Below, piece by piece: positions 8,780 to 19,442 of a DNA stretch of 42,374 bases. A program made the position numbers and the translations under genes. Origin of the DNA: Sporothrix humicola. Lineage: Eukaryota > Ascomycota > Sordariomycetes > Ophiostomatales > Ophiostomataceae. A model generated the notes under the pieces. That model was not told the DNA's origin. It ran no database searches and saw only the letters and a program-made list of their open reading frames with translations. Each line of letters starts with the position of its first letter. The first letter of the stretch is position 1. Location: NCBI GenBank assembly GCA_021396245.1, contig WNYE01000155.1, forward strand, positions 1-42,374, read 5' to 3'.

Positions 8780-11160
8780 ATGAGCTGAGATGAAGTGCTG
8801 GTGATGTGGCGTCTCGGAGAAGTGAATGTCTCGGGTCGTTGTTCTGTTTGCGGTTGGGGCTGTCAAAGATGTTGCAACTCAAGGAAGCGATCTGTGAGGC
8901 CTTTGTTTTGGTGTCTCACTTTGTAAGGGAGGAAAGATGTTCTCAGCCTTGTCTAAAAACGGGCAACAAGGGCGGGGCGAATGTGAGTGAAATATCAAAG
9001 ATGAGAGTGAAAGTGAAAGAATATGAACAACTCCTTGATGTATGAGATATGACCCCTTGCTGCGAGTTGGGGATGTAAAAGGAAATATGAAAATAGATGA
9101 TGCTAGGGTGAAGTAAAGTAGTTATAAAAAAGAAGCTCTGTGTGAGCTTTGAGGGTGATGATGAGGATGATGAGAGGGATGTCTCGTGAGGCTGAAGAGG
9201 GGCTGGATGAGGAACAACAAAAGATGTCTGTTGATGTTGGGGAGGCGATGAGAGCTTTATACAAAGATGGATGTTCACTCTTAAAATATGGGACTGACGA
9301 GGGTATCTCCGGATGTCTCGCGAGCAGAAAATAACCCAATAGCCCAGTTCGCCTAGGTTATGACTGCGTCCGGCGGTGACTGGGTAGCGCTTGCTTGTGA
9401 TCGTGATGGATGGTCGGCCTTGAACAGGAAGACGGCAGGGAGATGCAGGAACGGACAGGCAGATAGAGAGGCAGAGAGAGGCAGAGACCGAAGAAGGACA
9501 AGAAAGGGAACAAGAAAAGAGGCAGCTGTGGCTCAAGCTCTCAGGCTCAGTGCCAGGCTGTCGCAGGAAATGCTGAGTACTGAGTACTGGGGAGTGCACC
9601 TTGGGTCGCGTGGTGGGGAGAGGATTGTGGGGACTCGATGGATGGCTGTCGTGATGCTTTTGTTTGGCTTGAAGGGGGGGTGTGAATGTTGCTGGGTAGA
9701 GTAAGTTGCGCAGTTTGTCGAGGTTAGAAGGTTACGAGATTTGCGAGTTAATTTTTTAGCAAAGTTTTTTTTTGTTTTTTTTGCGCAGCAACTGGCACTG
9801 CAAGAGCAAGAGCGAACGGATGAGCTGCCTCTTTTTCTCTCGTCATTCCATCGCTCCTTCTCTCACTGCTCTCACGAGAAGGCAGGCGCGCTCAATGTGC
9901 TCTTTCCCTCACTTTGGGGTCTGGGCAAGAGCATCCCACGCCTGTTGAGGGGTGGCAGTGCTTGGGCGCGCGGGGCTTGTGATTGGCCGCCTAAGAAGTC
10001 TGGGCGGGAAGGCACGCCTCTCGCCCTTGGCCATGTCACCTTCCCGCTACTCAACGCCAGGCACAAGCAAAAATTAGGCGCTGGGCCACTGCCCCGGTTG
10101 CCTCCCCGCTATCTGTACTGTAGCTCGGTGTTCGCTGTTCGCTGTATTCTGTGTACAGCGAAGCAGGACAGCACAGCACATAACGAACAGCAAAGCCAAG
10201 CCAAGATAACACAACGCAGATACATTTCTTTTTCTTCTCCTGCAGAACGGAATAGGACGGGATACCAAAGCCCTGCTTGTCACACAGAGTCGCACGTCAA
10301 TGAGATATCACATTTGCAGATTGCCATGTTGGGACAAAACGGAGTTTTATTGATCCGCCATAATTCATTTGAAGTGCCACCAACGGCGATGAACAATTAA
10401 CAAATTCCAATGTATACCTAGGAATACACTGCGACAAAGAATATCATTTAATTTCATGTAAAGTTGGGTGAGAGTGCCAAGTCGGCGCTTTTCTTGCTCC
10501 CTTTTCTCTCCTGTCTGTTTCCTCTAGTGTTAGTTGCCTGGACTTTGTTTCGTGCAAGGTCACCCTGTCCCACGATCTAGGAGTTGTCGAGAACGGAGTT
10601 CGGAGCGCCCACCTCGCCTTTGACCTCATCATTTCCGAATTTGGAGCACGTACCGGAAAACCGGTACACCTTTTTTCTTTTTAAATAAAAAATGCTCATC
10701 TACCCATCCATATCTGGGGTTGCCTGTTAAAAGTCGCGAGATGGATGGCCCACAGGGGCAACCCATAACGGCGCCTTTTGTCATAGATCCGACACAGCCT
10801 CGCATCTTGGGGATCCCATGTTCTGGAGCCTCATCCCTACAGCCTGTCAACAATGCATAGAAAAGAGAACTACTTTAAAATATGGAGACAAAATGGAAGG
10901 GGACAAAAAAAAAATAAGAGAAAAAAAACACATTCCGAAATCGCCGAGACATCGAGCCTGTGCCCGACGACAACAAAAACGAAGAGGAGAAAGTAAACAT
11001 CAGACTGGATAAAGTTGAAGGCGATCTCTCTTTTCGCTCTTTTGTTCCACTTCATACTCTTCATTGTGGATACTCATGCATCTACTTTTCTGCATCGTTC
11101 TCACTAATGTGCTACTACCTGGACTATTGATGTGAAAATGGAGACGAGAAATGCGATTAT
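8780..11160. other. Upstream region of the deaminase gene, no gene found
   Basis: The first ~800 bp, read on the minus strand, are C/T-rich and look like a promoter and leader. A 219-codon plus-strand frame at 9741-10400 starts only from TTG and has no family resemblance. A perfect 7-bp hairpin lies at 10650-10667. From about 10.8 kb the DNA becomes more A/T-rich. Confidence 0.45.
10650..10667. repeat. Perfect 7-bp inverted repeat with AAAA loop
   Basis: GTACCGG and CCGGTAC flank a four-base AAAA loop, and a T-rich stretch follows within a few bases. It resembles a bacterial terminator in shape, but there is no adjacent gene end, and such structures do not serve that role in fungal nuclei. 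Its function is unknown. Confidence 0.5.
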
Positions 11161-13040
11161 TTGTTTAAAACTACACCCTCTTACCAGATCATATACCTAA
11201 TACGAGATGTCATGCTCTGCAACTCGTATTTACAGGCGCTTGACTCGGAAGACAAATTATCAAAAATGGTCGAAGACGGTCAGATCGCCTTTTGCACTGA
11301 TGAGACCCAAGTTGATGAATTTTGGCCAGGCGGCATCGTGAAGCTCACGATGTTTATCACTACAATATGTAAAGACTGATATCAACCAGTTCAGAGACCA
11401 TAGAAAGCAATAAAATGAGAAATGAAGTGATTCATGAGTTTAATAGACATAAATGAGACTATTTTATAGTGGAAACTCTGAGAAAATTCCCTCGTTTAGT
11501 CTTAGTCTTGCCGTTCTTCAGTGGTAAGACTCGGTCTTCTACAATAACGGCTTGTCTCAAAAGAAGAGAACTCGAAGTACTGTACTGTAAGAAGACCTCA
11601 GTACTTGTTGACCGCCTCTAAAACTATATTTTTCTAGTGGAATGTAATAGAAAGTTAGCAAGTATTTACAGCACTTCGTTTACATGTCACCATTGATGAA
11701 TGGCGTCCAGGATGTGTATCAGCGAACATCGACTCGGACTCAAAACTTCCAGCGGACACGGAGACCGATGAAGTGCCATGACAGGGAAAGCATCTTGTTA
11801 TTGATGGGAATTTTGTGCCGGATATGCATCCAGTTGTTGAGGCTATGCCAGGTGATGTGTTCATACATGATGAGATGAAGTCTGAGACCATTTAGGTTGA
11901 GAGTCGAGTCCGAGGTCATCGCACTTTCACCATATGCGTCGTAGTTTTCAATTTACACGCCCTTGTTTGAAAAGGTCGCCGATGAAGTGTTCTCCCTGCC
12001 GTCGCAAAGCATCCCATATTGGGATCAGGAGTCTCTTTCAAGGCATGGTGATGTGATCTACGACGTCGATGCAAAGGGGCGTGTACATCACAGACTGACA
12101 CCGTCTCCGCAGAGATGCTTTTGGTCTGCCTTCACCGTCTTTTTGATTTCCTCTGGGCCGTGATGCATGATATCTTGGATGAGCGCGTAGAGAAACATGA
12201 AGCACGTTGAATGCTACACAAAGTGGCTGTTGCCCCTGTTGCCCGAGCGGCTCGCCGGTTTGTTGAGACGCTGCCGTTTAGGCGAGGCCTTGTTTCCCAT
12301 GGAGATGAAGCATTTTTGTGTCTCTCATGATGTCGCCTTGATTGATTTCTGGAAGCTGGTGGCCATGATGTCCCACTTTGTCAACAATATGGCCTTGGCA
12401 ACATAATTTGCAACATAACGTTGAGCTTCATTTGCAAGGGGACATCGTGAGACATGCTGGCAATCTGTCTCTCGTTATGTACAGGGACGCAACAACGTGG
12501 TTCATTGCACCGCCCCAGAACGGCACTTGGATCGGGCACGGCCGCTCGTGTTTTGAAAAGTTTTGTGTTTTGGTGACCTTGATAGTCAATATTGCCCGCA
12601 CTCAGGCCGAATGTGATGGAAAAGGGAGTGTATTTCATAAAATTAATTCAAAGGAGGATGGAAAATGTCGACAATATTGAGTTTGATAATCTAGATGAGA
12701 AAAAAATATGTGCCAAAGACACAAGTGCTCACTCGATGTGGATAGCCTGTTTCCATTTTGGGTGTAAGTCGACGTGCCGGATTCAACCTAGAAAAACGCC
12801 TTGTCTGTGGTGGTTTTTGTTCGTGGAACGGACGTTGAATGAGGACACCAATAATGCGGACTAAAGTGGCACCAGTCGCCTTGAAGTCGAAATTCCCTAT
12901 TTTGGACATGGACTGTTTATGTAAGCCGACATGCGAGACAAATCCAACAACGACATGGATTTGTTTCAGTATTATGAAGTCAACATGTTTGAATTTTGAA
13001 GATAGACATAATGTGAAATCAACAAAAACGTTTGTATTTT
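11161..13040 (+). pseudogene. Probable degenerate protein-coding relic
   Basis: Several plus-strand stretches read like real protein but are broken by stops and frame changes. Examples are the frame ending at 11379 (with DEFWPGG), 11680-11900 (with HLVIDGNFVPDMHPVVEAM and VFIHDEM), 11963-12163, 12110-12210 (with HRLFDFLWAVMHDILDERV) and 12378-12680 (with NLSLVMYRD). Base composition is more A/T-rich than in the neighbouring genes. No start-to-stop model with ordinary introns was found, and I do not recognise the family. It may be an inactivated gene or mobile-element body; no terminal repeats were seen. Confidence 0.35.
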
Positions 13041-13267
13041 GAACAACTAGATTACATCCTACCCCTTTTGTATACGTCCCCTAAATCAAAACAAACAACT
13101 CTGGTCCTCTTAAAAGAACAAAAAGAAAAAGAAAACTCTACTTTTGGTTTCCTGTATAAACGCCGTGCTGATGAAGTACAAAAGAAAAGACAGACAAGAC
13201 TGTAACAAAGAACAAAGAACAGAGGGACATGGAACAAAAATGGGATCATGGAGTGGCCGCCACTCGT

Positions 13268-14740
13268 TTAGTCCTCAAACTTGATGCCGCCGCGGACGTT
13301 GGTATCAATAAACCCGCCGCGGTAGCTGCCCTTCTTCTTCTTGTTCTTCTCTTTCGTAAAACCCTTGCCGCGCGTGACAATCAGGTCCTCGTGGGCCTTT
13401 TGGCCCCACTGGTCGGCCTGGTGGTTGAAGGCGTTGGACGAGAACTTGGGGTCGACGTACTGGTTGTTTGCGATGCGCGAGAAGCGCTCGCCCTGCTGGC
13501 GGGGTTCCTTGGATCCCTTGTTGCGGTTGTTCATCTTCATGGTCAAGGCCGGGTCGGGCGGGAATGGCGGGAACTTGGGGTCCGTTCCGGTGAGAGCCGG
13601 GGAGGACTGGCCGACAACGGTCGCCGAAGTGTCGGAGGCGGCGTCCTTGGTCTCCTTGGTCTTCTTCTCCTTCTTCACTTTCTCCTTCTTGTCCTTCTTC
13701 TCCTTCTTGTCGTCCTCGCTGTCGCTGCTGCTGCTGCTGCTGCTGTCGGAATCGGGGAGAGGGACGTTGGCGGCCTTTTCGGTTTCAGACTCGGAGTCGG
13801 AGTCGGACGACGAGTCGTCAGAAGAGGAGTCATCAGAAGACGAGTCGCTGGAAGAAGAGTCGCTATCCGACGAAGACTCGGACTCGGAGCTGGAGTCCTC
13901 CGACGAAGAAGAGTCAGAGGACGAGTCGGACGAAGAGTCGCTGCTCGACTCCTCAGACGAAGAGGAGCTGGAGTCGGAAGAAGACTCCTCGGAAGACGAC
14001 GACGACGACGAAGCATCCTTCTTGGTCAGCTTGGTCTTCTTGACCTTGTGCTTGCCGTCGTCGGAGCTGTCCGAGGAAGACGAAGAGTCCGAGTCCGAGT
14101 CGGAAGATGAGTCAGAGGACGACGACGACGAAGACGATGAGTCGGACGACGCCTTGCGCTTCAGCGGGTTGGGCTTGGCCACGACAGGCACGGGCTCCGA
14201 CTTCTTGGCGGCCTTCTTCTTGGGCTTGGCCTTGTCATCGTCGCTGTCCGACGAGGAGGAGCTCGACGACGTCTCGTCGTCCGACTCGGCGTCCTTCATG
14301 TCGACATCGCCCTCTTCCTTTTCGTCGTCGCTCTCGCTGCCGGAGTCGGAGGAGCTGTCCGAGGAAGAGCTGTCCGAGTCAGACTCGCTGTCGCTCGAGG
14401 ACGACTCCTCCTTCTTCTGGGCCTTGAAGGTCTCAAAGACACCCTCGAGAGACTGCTTGGACGAGCCTACGGCCGGCGACGCCGGCCAGCCGTTGCGCTC
14501 GCGCTGCTCCTTGAAAGCGTCGCGGGCCTGCGAGAAGTCGTGCTGGGTCAGGAAGGACTCGACGAGGTCGAGCAGCTGGGGAGCCGGGGAGGTCGCTGAG
14601 GCGGCGGCAGCGTCCTTTTTGGGGGTAGCGACGTCCTTGCTCTTCTTCTCCTTCTTGTCCTTCTTGGAGGATGAATCCTTCTTGGAGTCCTTCTTGGACG
14701 GCTTGTCGGCCTTCTTGGCCGCTTTCTCAGACTTGGCCAT
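13268..14740 (-). CDS. LisH and Srp40 C-terminal domain nucleolar protein
   Basis: This is the fungal counterpart of Nopp140/Srp40, a heavily phosphorylated nucleolar chaperone thought to help snoRNP and pre-ribosome traffic. The 490-residue product has a Lys/Asp/Ser-rich start, a LisH dimerisation motif around residues 55-80, then about 300 residues of serine/acidic blocks (likely casein kinase 2 sites) broken by basic KK segments. The last ~75 residues form the Srp40 domain, with ERFSRI, the core HEDLIVTRGKGF and a GSYRGG element, ending in KFED. I chose the ATG at 14740, which gives the MAKSEK start. An in-frame ATG at 14836 would add 32 Thr/Ser/Pro-rich residues. The gene is intronless. 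Its repeated Ser/Asp codons also leave long antisense frames open; these are shadows. Confidence 0.9.
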   Translation of the reverse strand: MAKSEKAAKKADKPSKKDSKKDSSSKKDKKEKKSKDVATPKKDAAAASATSPAPQLLDLVESFLTQHDFSQARDAFKEQRERNGWPASPAVGSSKQSLEGVFETFKAQKKEESSSSDSESDSDSSSSDSSSDSGSESDDEKEEGDVDMKDAESDDETSSSSSSSDSDDDKAKPKKKAAKKSEPVPVVAKPNPLKRKASSDSSSSSSSSSDSSSDSDSDSSSSSDSSDDGKHKVKKTKLTKKDASSSSSSSEESSSDSSSSSSEESSSDSSSDSSSDSSSSEDSSSESESSSDSDSSSSDSSSDDSSSDDSSSDSDSESETEKAANVPLPDSDSSSSSSSDSEDDKKEKKDKKEKVKKEKKTKETKDAASDTSATVVGQSSPALTGTDPKFPPFPPDPALTMKMNNRNKGSKEPRQQGERFSRIANNQYVDPKFSSNAFNHQADQWGQKAHEDLIVTRGKGFTKEKNKKKKGSYRGGFIDTNVRGGIKFED

Positions 14741-15488
14741 TGTGGAGGTGGAGGGTGTTGTTGATGTGGTAGGTTCTGTCGATGTGGTCGGAGCCGTAGG
14801 TTTGCTCGAGAAAAGCCAGGCTGGAGGACCGGTCATGGAGTTGGTAGGCAAAAGCGAAAAGCAAGAAGCAAAGAAAATGTTGATGGCTTCGCTCGCTTGA
14901 AAAAAAGTCGACAAAGGCGGTCGTGTGCTGGGCGCAAAGTGAGAAACCCAACAGGTCAGGAAGGGACTCGAAGGGGACCTGCTTGGAAAAAAAAAAGTTT
15001 CACCGCCTTGGCGGCAGAAAAAAAAAAGTGAGTGGCAGAAACACAAGCGCGACAATGACAGGGGCAGGCAAGACCAAGGACCGCCTTTCCGCATTGGGGC
15101 TAGCGCTATTTGTTTAAGTGGTCGGTTCCTGGAGATGCCGTCGCCGTCACACAGTGGTGGATTACTATTGAGTTTAAAGTGCACTTTCATCACAGTATTT
15201 TGCATTTTCACTTTTAATTCATGGTTATTCAAATAATTTTTATATGTTGATTTAGTGATAATCGTTAAACTCATAAATACATGACTGAATGAAAGATAAA
15301 AGTAGAAAATGAGAAGAAGAAAAAAGAAACTCCTGAACCCCTCCAGTTTGCTGCAAAACAATAACGACAGGCTTTGAGGGGTATAAACCAGAAAAACATC
15401 GCCATTGTTCATAGTCCTCCACTCTACATTCTCAAACCCGCCTCATGAAATTTCGTAAAATAAAAAGACAGTCTCTATATTAGACGGC
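14741..15488. other. Spacer between the Srp40 and copper ATPase genes
   Basis: This should contain the Srp40-gene promoter and the 3' untranslated region of the ATPase gene, both on the minus strand. About 15160-15330 is strongly A/T-rich. No coding frame or RNA gene was recognised. Confidence 0.5.
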
Positions 15489-18400
15489 CTACTTCTCCGT
15501 CTTGATGACCGTTGGCCGGAAGCCCATGCCGGGAATGCGGCTGCGCAGGGCCAGCGACGACAGGACCACCGAAATGGAACTGAGGGCCATGGCCAGCGAC
15601 GCCCACACGGGGTCGAGGCGCACGTGGTTGGTCGTGGCCGTGCGGATTGGGTACAGGACGCCGGCGGCAATGGGCACGGCGACGACGTTGTACACGAGCG
15701 CCCAGCCAAAGTTGAAGGCGATGCGGCGGAAGACCACCCGAGAAAGTTCCAGCAAAGTGACGACGGCCTGGAGGTTGGATTGGACGAGGACAAAATCGGC
15801 CGACGAGATGGCCACGTCCGAGCCGGACCCGACGGCAATGCCGACATCAGCCTGGGTGAGCGCGGGGGAGTCGTTGATGCCGTCGCCGACCATGGCCACG
15901 ACAGCGCGGCGGCCGGAAGCGGGTGCGTCAGACTGAGACTGGCCGGTAGGGGCCGCCTTTGGCTGCACGCGGCGTCCCCACCGGGAGGTGTGTGCCTGCA
16001 GAGACGCCTGGAGGTACTGCACTTTGGCGGCCTTTTCAGTCGGCAGGACCTCGGCAATGACCTGGTCGGCCGGGATGTCGAGTTGACGGGCAACGGCTGC
16101 GGCTGTAATAGCATTGTCACCGCTCAGCATGTAGACGAGCACGCCGCGGTCCTGGAGAGCCTTGAGGATCGCAGCGGCTTCCGGGCGGACGGGGTCCGAG
16201 ATGGACAAAGCGGTAGCCAGCTCCCAAGAGTCGTCGCCACCACCCATGGGACGGGTAGCGGCCAGGGCGACAGACTTGGCGTCCGTCTTCCACTGCTGCA
16301 GGAGAGCGAGAACACGGTCCGACACAGAGACCGAATAGTCCTTCATGAGCGCCTCGTTGCCGACGATAATCTCAAACGAGCGGTCGCTTTCGGCACGGCT
16401 GTGGAACGTGGCGCGCATGCCACGGCCGGCAATCTCCTGGAGGTCGTCCACAGAACCACCGGGGCCTGTCGCAGACGTACTGGCCTCGCAGAAGGTCACG
16501 ATGGCCTTGGCAATCGGATGGCCACTGTTCTCCTCAACCGCCTTGAGAGCAGCAAGCAGGTCACCCTTGCGGTCGGCAGAGACATCCTCGCCGAAATCGT
16601 CATCCGTGACAGTCGGCTCGCCGCCCATGGTCAGGGTGCCCGTCTTGTCAAAGACGACACAGTCGATCCGGCTGGCCTTTTCGAAAGCCTCGCCGCCGCC
16701 CTTGGCCAGGATGCCGTACTTGGCTGCCATTCCGCCTGCGACAAAGATGGCAGTGGGTGCTGCAAGTCCCAGACCACAGGGGCACGCGACGACGAATACC
16801 GCAATGGCAAACTGCAGCGAGAACGCCACCCAACCGCCGGAGCTGACATCCAGGAAATGGCCGGGGATGCTGCCGGACAATCCCAGACTCAGCCAGATGA
16901 TCCAGGTGGAAATGGCCACCAAGGTGACAACTGGCACAAAGTATGTCGTCAGCAAGTCGGCAATCTGTTCCATGGGCGCGCGCTTCGTCTGGCCCTCGCG
17001 GACAACAGCCACAATCTGGTCGAGCATCGATGTGCCCGAGGCGCCGGTCACCCGAACAAGAACGGGCGCATCCTTGTTGACGGTGCCCGAAAACACCTGG
17101 TCGCCGACCGTCTTGGGCACCAGCCGCGACTCGCCCGTCAGGCTCGACTCGTCAAAGTTGGACCGGCCGTGGACAATGACGCCGTCGGCGGGCGGTGAGG
17201 CGCCGTGCAGGATGCGCACAGCGTCGCCGAAATCAAGCAAATCAGCCTGAACGACGCGGCCCGTCATGTTGCCGGGTGTAGCTGTGGGCGGTGTCGGCGT
17301 GGGAGACGACGAAGGCGTGTCCTGGTCTGACGTGATAGACTGCACCGTCTCGACCGTCTCGACGACATCCTTTTCCTTGTCCTCACCTGGAAGACTCTCC
17401 TCGACGAGAATGGCTGTGGTTGGGCGCAGTTTGCCCAGCATCTCCACGGCATCGCCCGTCCGCGACTTGCTGTATGTCTCGATAAGACGACCGCACAGCA
17501 AAAAGAACGTCAGAAAGACCACCGAGTCAAAGTAGAAGTTGGCGTCGCTGACCTCGGACGCCGCGTGCGCTGCCGCCGCAATCATTTGGCTTACGCTGCT
17601 GACGTACGCAATCGTCGTGCCCAGGCTCATCAGCGTGTTCATGCTGCCAAACCGGTAGAAGCGCTGCAAGAAGGGCGTGCGGCTGCCGCGCCGCCAGAGC
17701 GCCCGCACCTCCTTGAAGGCCCGCACATGGAAAATGTCGGCCGAGAAGAAGTAGACGGGCGTGGCCAGAATAAACAGGGCAATCTGGGACCGACTGATGC
17801 CCGATGCCCAGGGCATCATCATGTACATGCGGCCGTGGTTGGTCGATGGCAGCAGCGACATGTACACGATGCCAATGATAAACGTGGGAATGCACACGAT
17901 GCCTGTAAAGATGACGCGGTACATGATTTGCCGCTGGTGCTTGGCCTGGATAATCTTGGAGCGCTCTTCCAGGGTTGGCGGGTGGTAGATGGATGCCGAC
18001 AGCTCGTTGTCGCTGGCCTCAATGGCCGCCAGGATGTGCCGGATTGTAAAGTTTGGCGCATCGGGGACGTATTTGATCTTGATTATGGGGCGCTGGGGTG
18101 TGGGTTTTGAGATGATTTCTAGAGACGGGCGGCGGAAGCCAGCCAGACTGCGGGCAATCCGGTCGGGGCAGTGCTCACAGTAGAGACCCTCGATACGGAT
18201 CTCGACCGTCCGCTCGTGCTGCTCTTCTTGGTCGGCAGGACTGCCCGTCTCACCATCTTCTTTCTGAAGAGTTGTCTTTGGCTTGGGTGGGTCGATGCGG
18301 ACGACTGTGTCAATGGTGGCGTCGTAGCCCAGGTCCTCAATGGCCTCGACAATTTTGGATTCTTTCTCCTTGTCGTCAAACTCGACCGTCGCGCTGTTGG

Positions 18401-19442
18401 AGATGAGGTTGACTGTGACCTTGGTGATCCAGTCCTTCTTCTTGAGGTCGTCCGTAATGGCATTGACACAGACTGCACACGTCATGCCGCCGACGGCAAG
18501 ACTGGCCCGCCATATTGGCCGGTTCGTCGGCGCATCCTCGTGCTCCACCGTCACAAACGACTTGCCCATGGAGGCGGCGTTGGGGGGTGAGGTGGAAGTG
18601 GAAGTGGAAAAAGTGTTGTTTTTGTTGCTACTGTCGCCGCTGCCCGATGGACCAGCCTCGTGGGACGTCTTTTCTGTGGACGTTTGTTTTGGTGCCTTTT
18701 CCTTTGACGGCCTGGCTTCGTCCTCCGTCTTAGTCTTAGTCTTGGTCTTGTGTGAGGGAAGAGGTGACACGCCTGCACTATGGAGCTGGCGGCACTGCTC
18801 GCAGTTGCTGAGATGTGCTTGGGCAATTCTGTCGGCGGTTGCAAAGCTCAAGCTTCTGCCACGTTCCACGCGGGAGCCACTCATCCAGCGGACAAGTGGT
18901 GTTAGACCCCAGGATGAGGATGAAGAAGTGGGGGGTCTTGCCGGCGTTTTGGATGAGGAGGGACCGGATGTTATATCTTGGGCAACACTCTTGCCTTTTG
19001 TGTCTTTTATATCTGTGTCCTTTTCCTTTTCGTCGGAGACGTCGTCGTGGTCGTTTTCGTCGTCTTCGTTATCGTCCACTGCTACATCTGCATCTGCATC
19101 TGCATCTGCATCTGCAGCTGGAGCTTGGAGGTCGTCGATGTCGATATCAAAGTCAAGGCCGCCGGACGAGGTCACACCGCAGATTTCAAAGCCAGCATCG
19201 GCCAGGGCAGCTACCATATCACGAAGAGACGTGTCGGGATCGTGTTCCACGGTGACCACGGACGTGACGATGTTTGGCGACACCCAGCGGATGTGGTCTG
19301 CACAGGCCTCTTGTAAGACCTCACGGATAGTGGAAACACAGGAAGGGCAGTGGAGGTTGCCAAGAAGGATGGACGTCGTCACGGCATCTTGGCCTTGTGC
19401 TTGGACGGGGCGAGACGCCCTGTTTTTTAAAGGCGGAGCCAT
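15489..19442 (-). CDS. Cu(I)-exporting P1B-type ATPase, likely CrpA-like
   Basis: This membrane pump uses ATP to move monovalent copper, either out of the cell or into secretory compartments. The 1,317-residue product has three heavy-metal-associated modules with CxxC sites: LHCPSC near residue 32, MTCAVC near 319 and LYCEHC near 421. An additional CEQC lies in the linker. Then come membrane helices, the actuator motif DESSLTGES, the copper-channel CPC near 886, the phosphorylation site DKTGT near 932, the nucleotide-binding GHP near 974, GDGINDSP near 1187 and two final helices. Acidic and Ser/Thr-rich inserts lengthen the N terminus and the actuator domain. The frame opens at about 19481 without ATG, so I start at the ATG at 19442. 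Length and the unusual first HMA module favour the copper-resistance (CrpA) group over the Golgi CCC2 group, but I could not test this by phylogeny. Confidence 0.9.
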   Translation of the reverse strand: MAPPLKNRASRPVQAQGQDAVTTSILLGNLHCPSCVSTIREVLQEACADHIRWVSPNIVTSVVTVEHDPDTSLRDMVAALADAGFEICGVTSSGGLDFDIDIDDLQAPAADADADADADVAVDDNEDDENDHDDVSDEKEKDTDIKDTKGKSVAQDITSGPSSSKTPARPPTSSSSSWGLTPLVRWMSGSRVERGRSLSFATADRIAQAHLSNCEQCRQLHSAGVSPLPSHKTKTKTKTEDEARPSKEKAPKQTSTEKTSHEAGPSGSGDSSNKNNTFSTSTSTSPPNAASMGKSFVTVEHEDAPTNRPIWRASLAVGGMTCAVCVNAITDDLKKKDWITKVTVNLISNSATVEFDDKEKESKIVEAIEDLGYDATIDTVVRIDPPKPKTTLQKEDGETGSPADQEEQHERTVEIRIEGLYCEHCPDRIARSLAGFRRPSLEIISKPTPQRPIIKIKYVPDAPNFTIRHILAAIEASDNELSASIYHPPTLEERSKIIQAKHQRQIMYRVIFTGIVCIPTFIIGIVYMSLLPSTNHGRMYMMMPWASGISRSQIALFILATPVYFFSADIFHVRAFKEVRALWRRGSRTPFLQRFYRFGSMNTLMSLGTTIAYVSSVSQMIAAAAHAASEVSDANFYFDSVVFLTFFLLCGRLIETYSKSRTGDAVEMLGKLRPTTAILVEESLPGEDKEKDVVETVETVQSITSDQDTPSSSPTPTPPTATPGNMTGRVVQADLLDFGDAVRILHGASPPADGVIVHGRSNFDESSLTGESRLVPKTVGDQVFSGTVNKDAPVLVRVTGASGTSMLDQIVAVVREGQTKRAPMEQIADLLTTYFVPVVTLVAISTWIIWLSLGLSGSIPGHFLDVSSGGWVAFSLQFAIAVFVVACPCGLGLAAPTAIFVAGGMAAKYGILAKGGGEAFEKASRIDCVVFDKTGTLTMGGEPTVTDDDFGEDVSADRKGDLLAALKAVEENSGHPIAKAIVTFCEASTSATGPGGSVDDLQEIAGRGMRATFHSRAESDRSFEIIVGNEALMKDYSVSVSDRVLALLQQWKTDAKSVALAATRPMGGGDDSWELATALSISDPVRPEAAAILKALQDRGVLVYMLSGDNAITAAAVARQLDIPADQVIAEVLPTEKAAKVQYLQASLQAHTSRWGRRVQPKAAPTGQSQSDAPASGRRAVVAMVGDGINDSPALTQADVGIAVGSGSDVAISSADFVLVQSNLQAVVTLLELSRVVFRRIAFNFGWALVYNVVAVPIAAGVLYPIRTATTNHVRLDPVWASLAMALSSISVVLSSLALRSRIPGMGFRPTVIKTEK
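19085..19114. repeat. Hexanucleotide microsatellite inside the copper ATPase gene
   Basis: Five exact tandem copies of CATCTG lie in frame and encode an alternating Ala-Asp stretch in the linker after the first HMA module. Changes in copy number would only lengthen or shorten this flexible acidic linker. Confidence 0.85.

Noticed and set aside
8780..8866. Extension of the deaminase frame to 8866
   Set aside because: The extra codons start at TTG; the first ATG is at 8779.
8943..9599. 218-codon minus-strand frame upstream of the deaminase
   Set aside because: It is Ser/Pro/Leu-rich from C/T-rich leader DNA and shows no domain.
9741..10400. 219-codon plus-strand frame
   Set aside because: It starts at TTG, has leader-like low-complexity parts and no family resemblance.
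13229..14900. Long plus-strand frames (293 and 519 codons) across the Srp40-like gene
   Set aside because: They are repetitive antisense readings of the Ser/Asp codons; the minus strand has the LisH and Srp40 domains.
15624..17198. 524-codon plus-strand frame opposite the copper ATPase
   Set aside because: It is antisense to the CPC, DKTGT and GDGINDSP motifs and has no recognisable features of its own.
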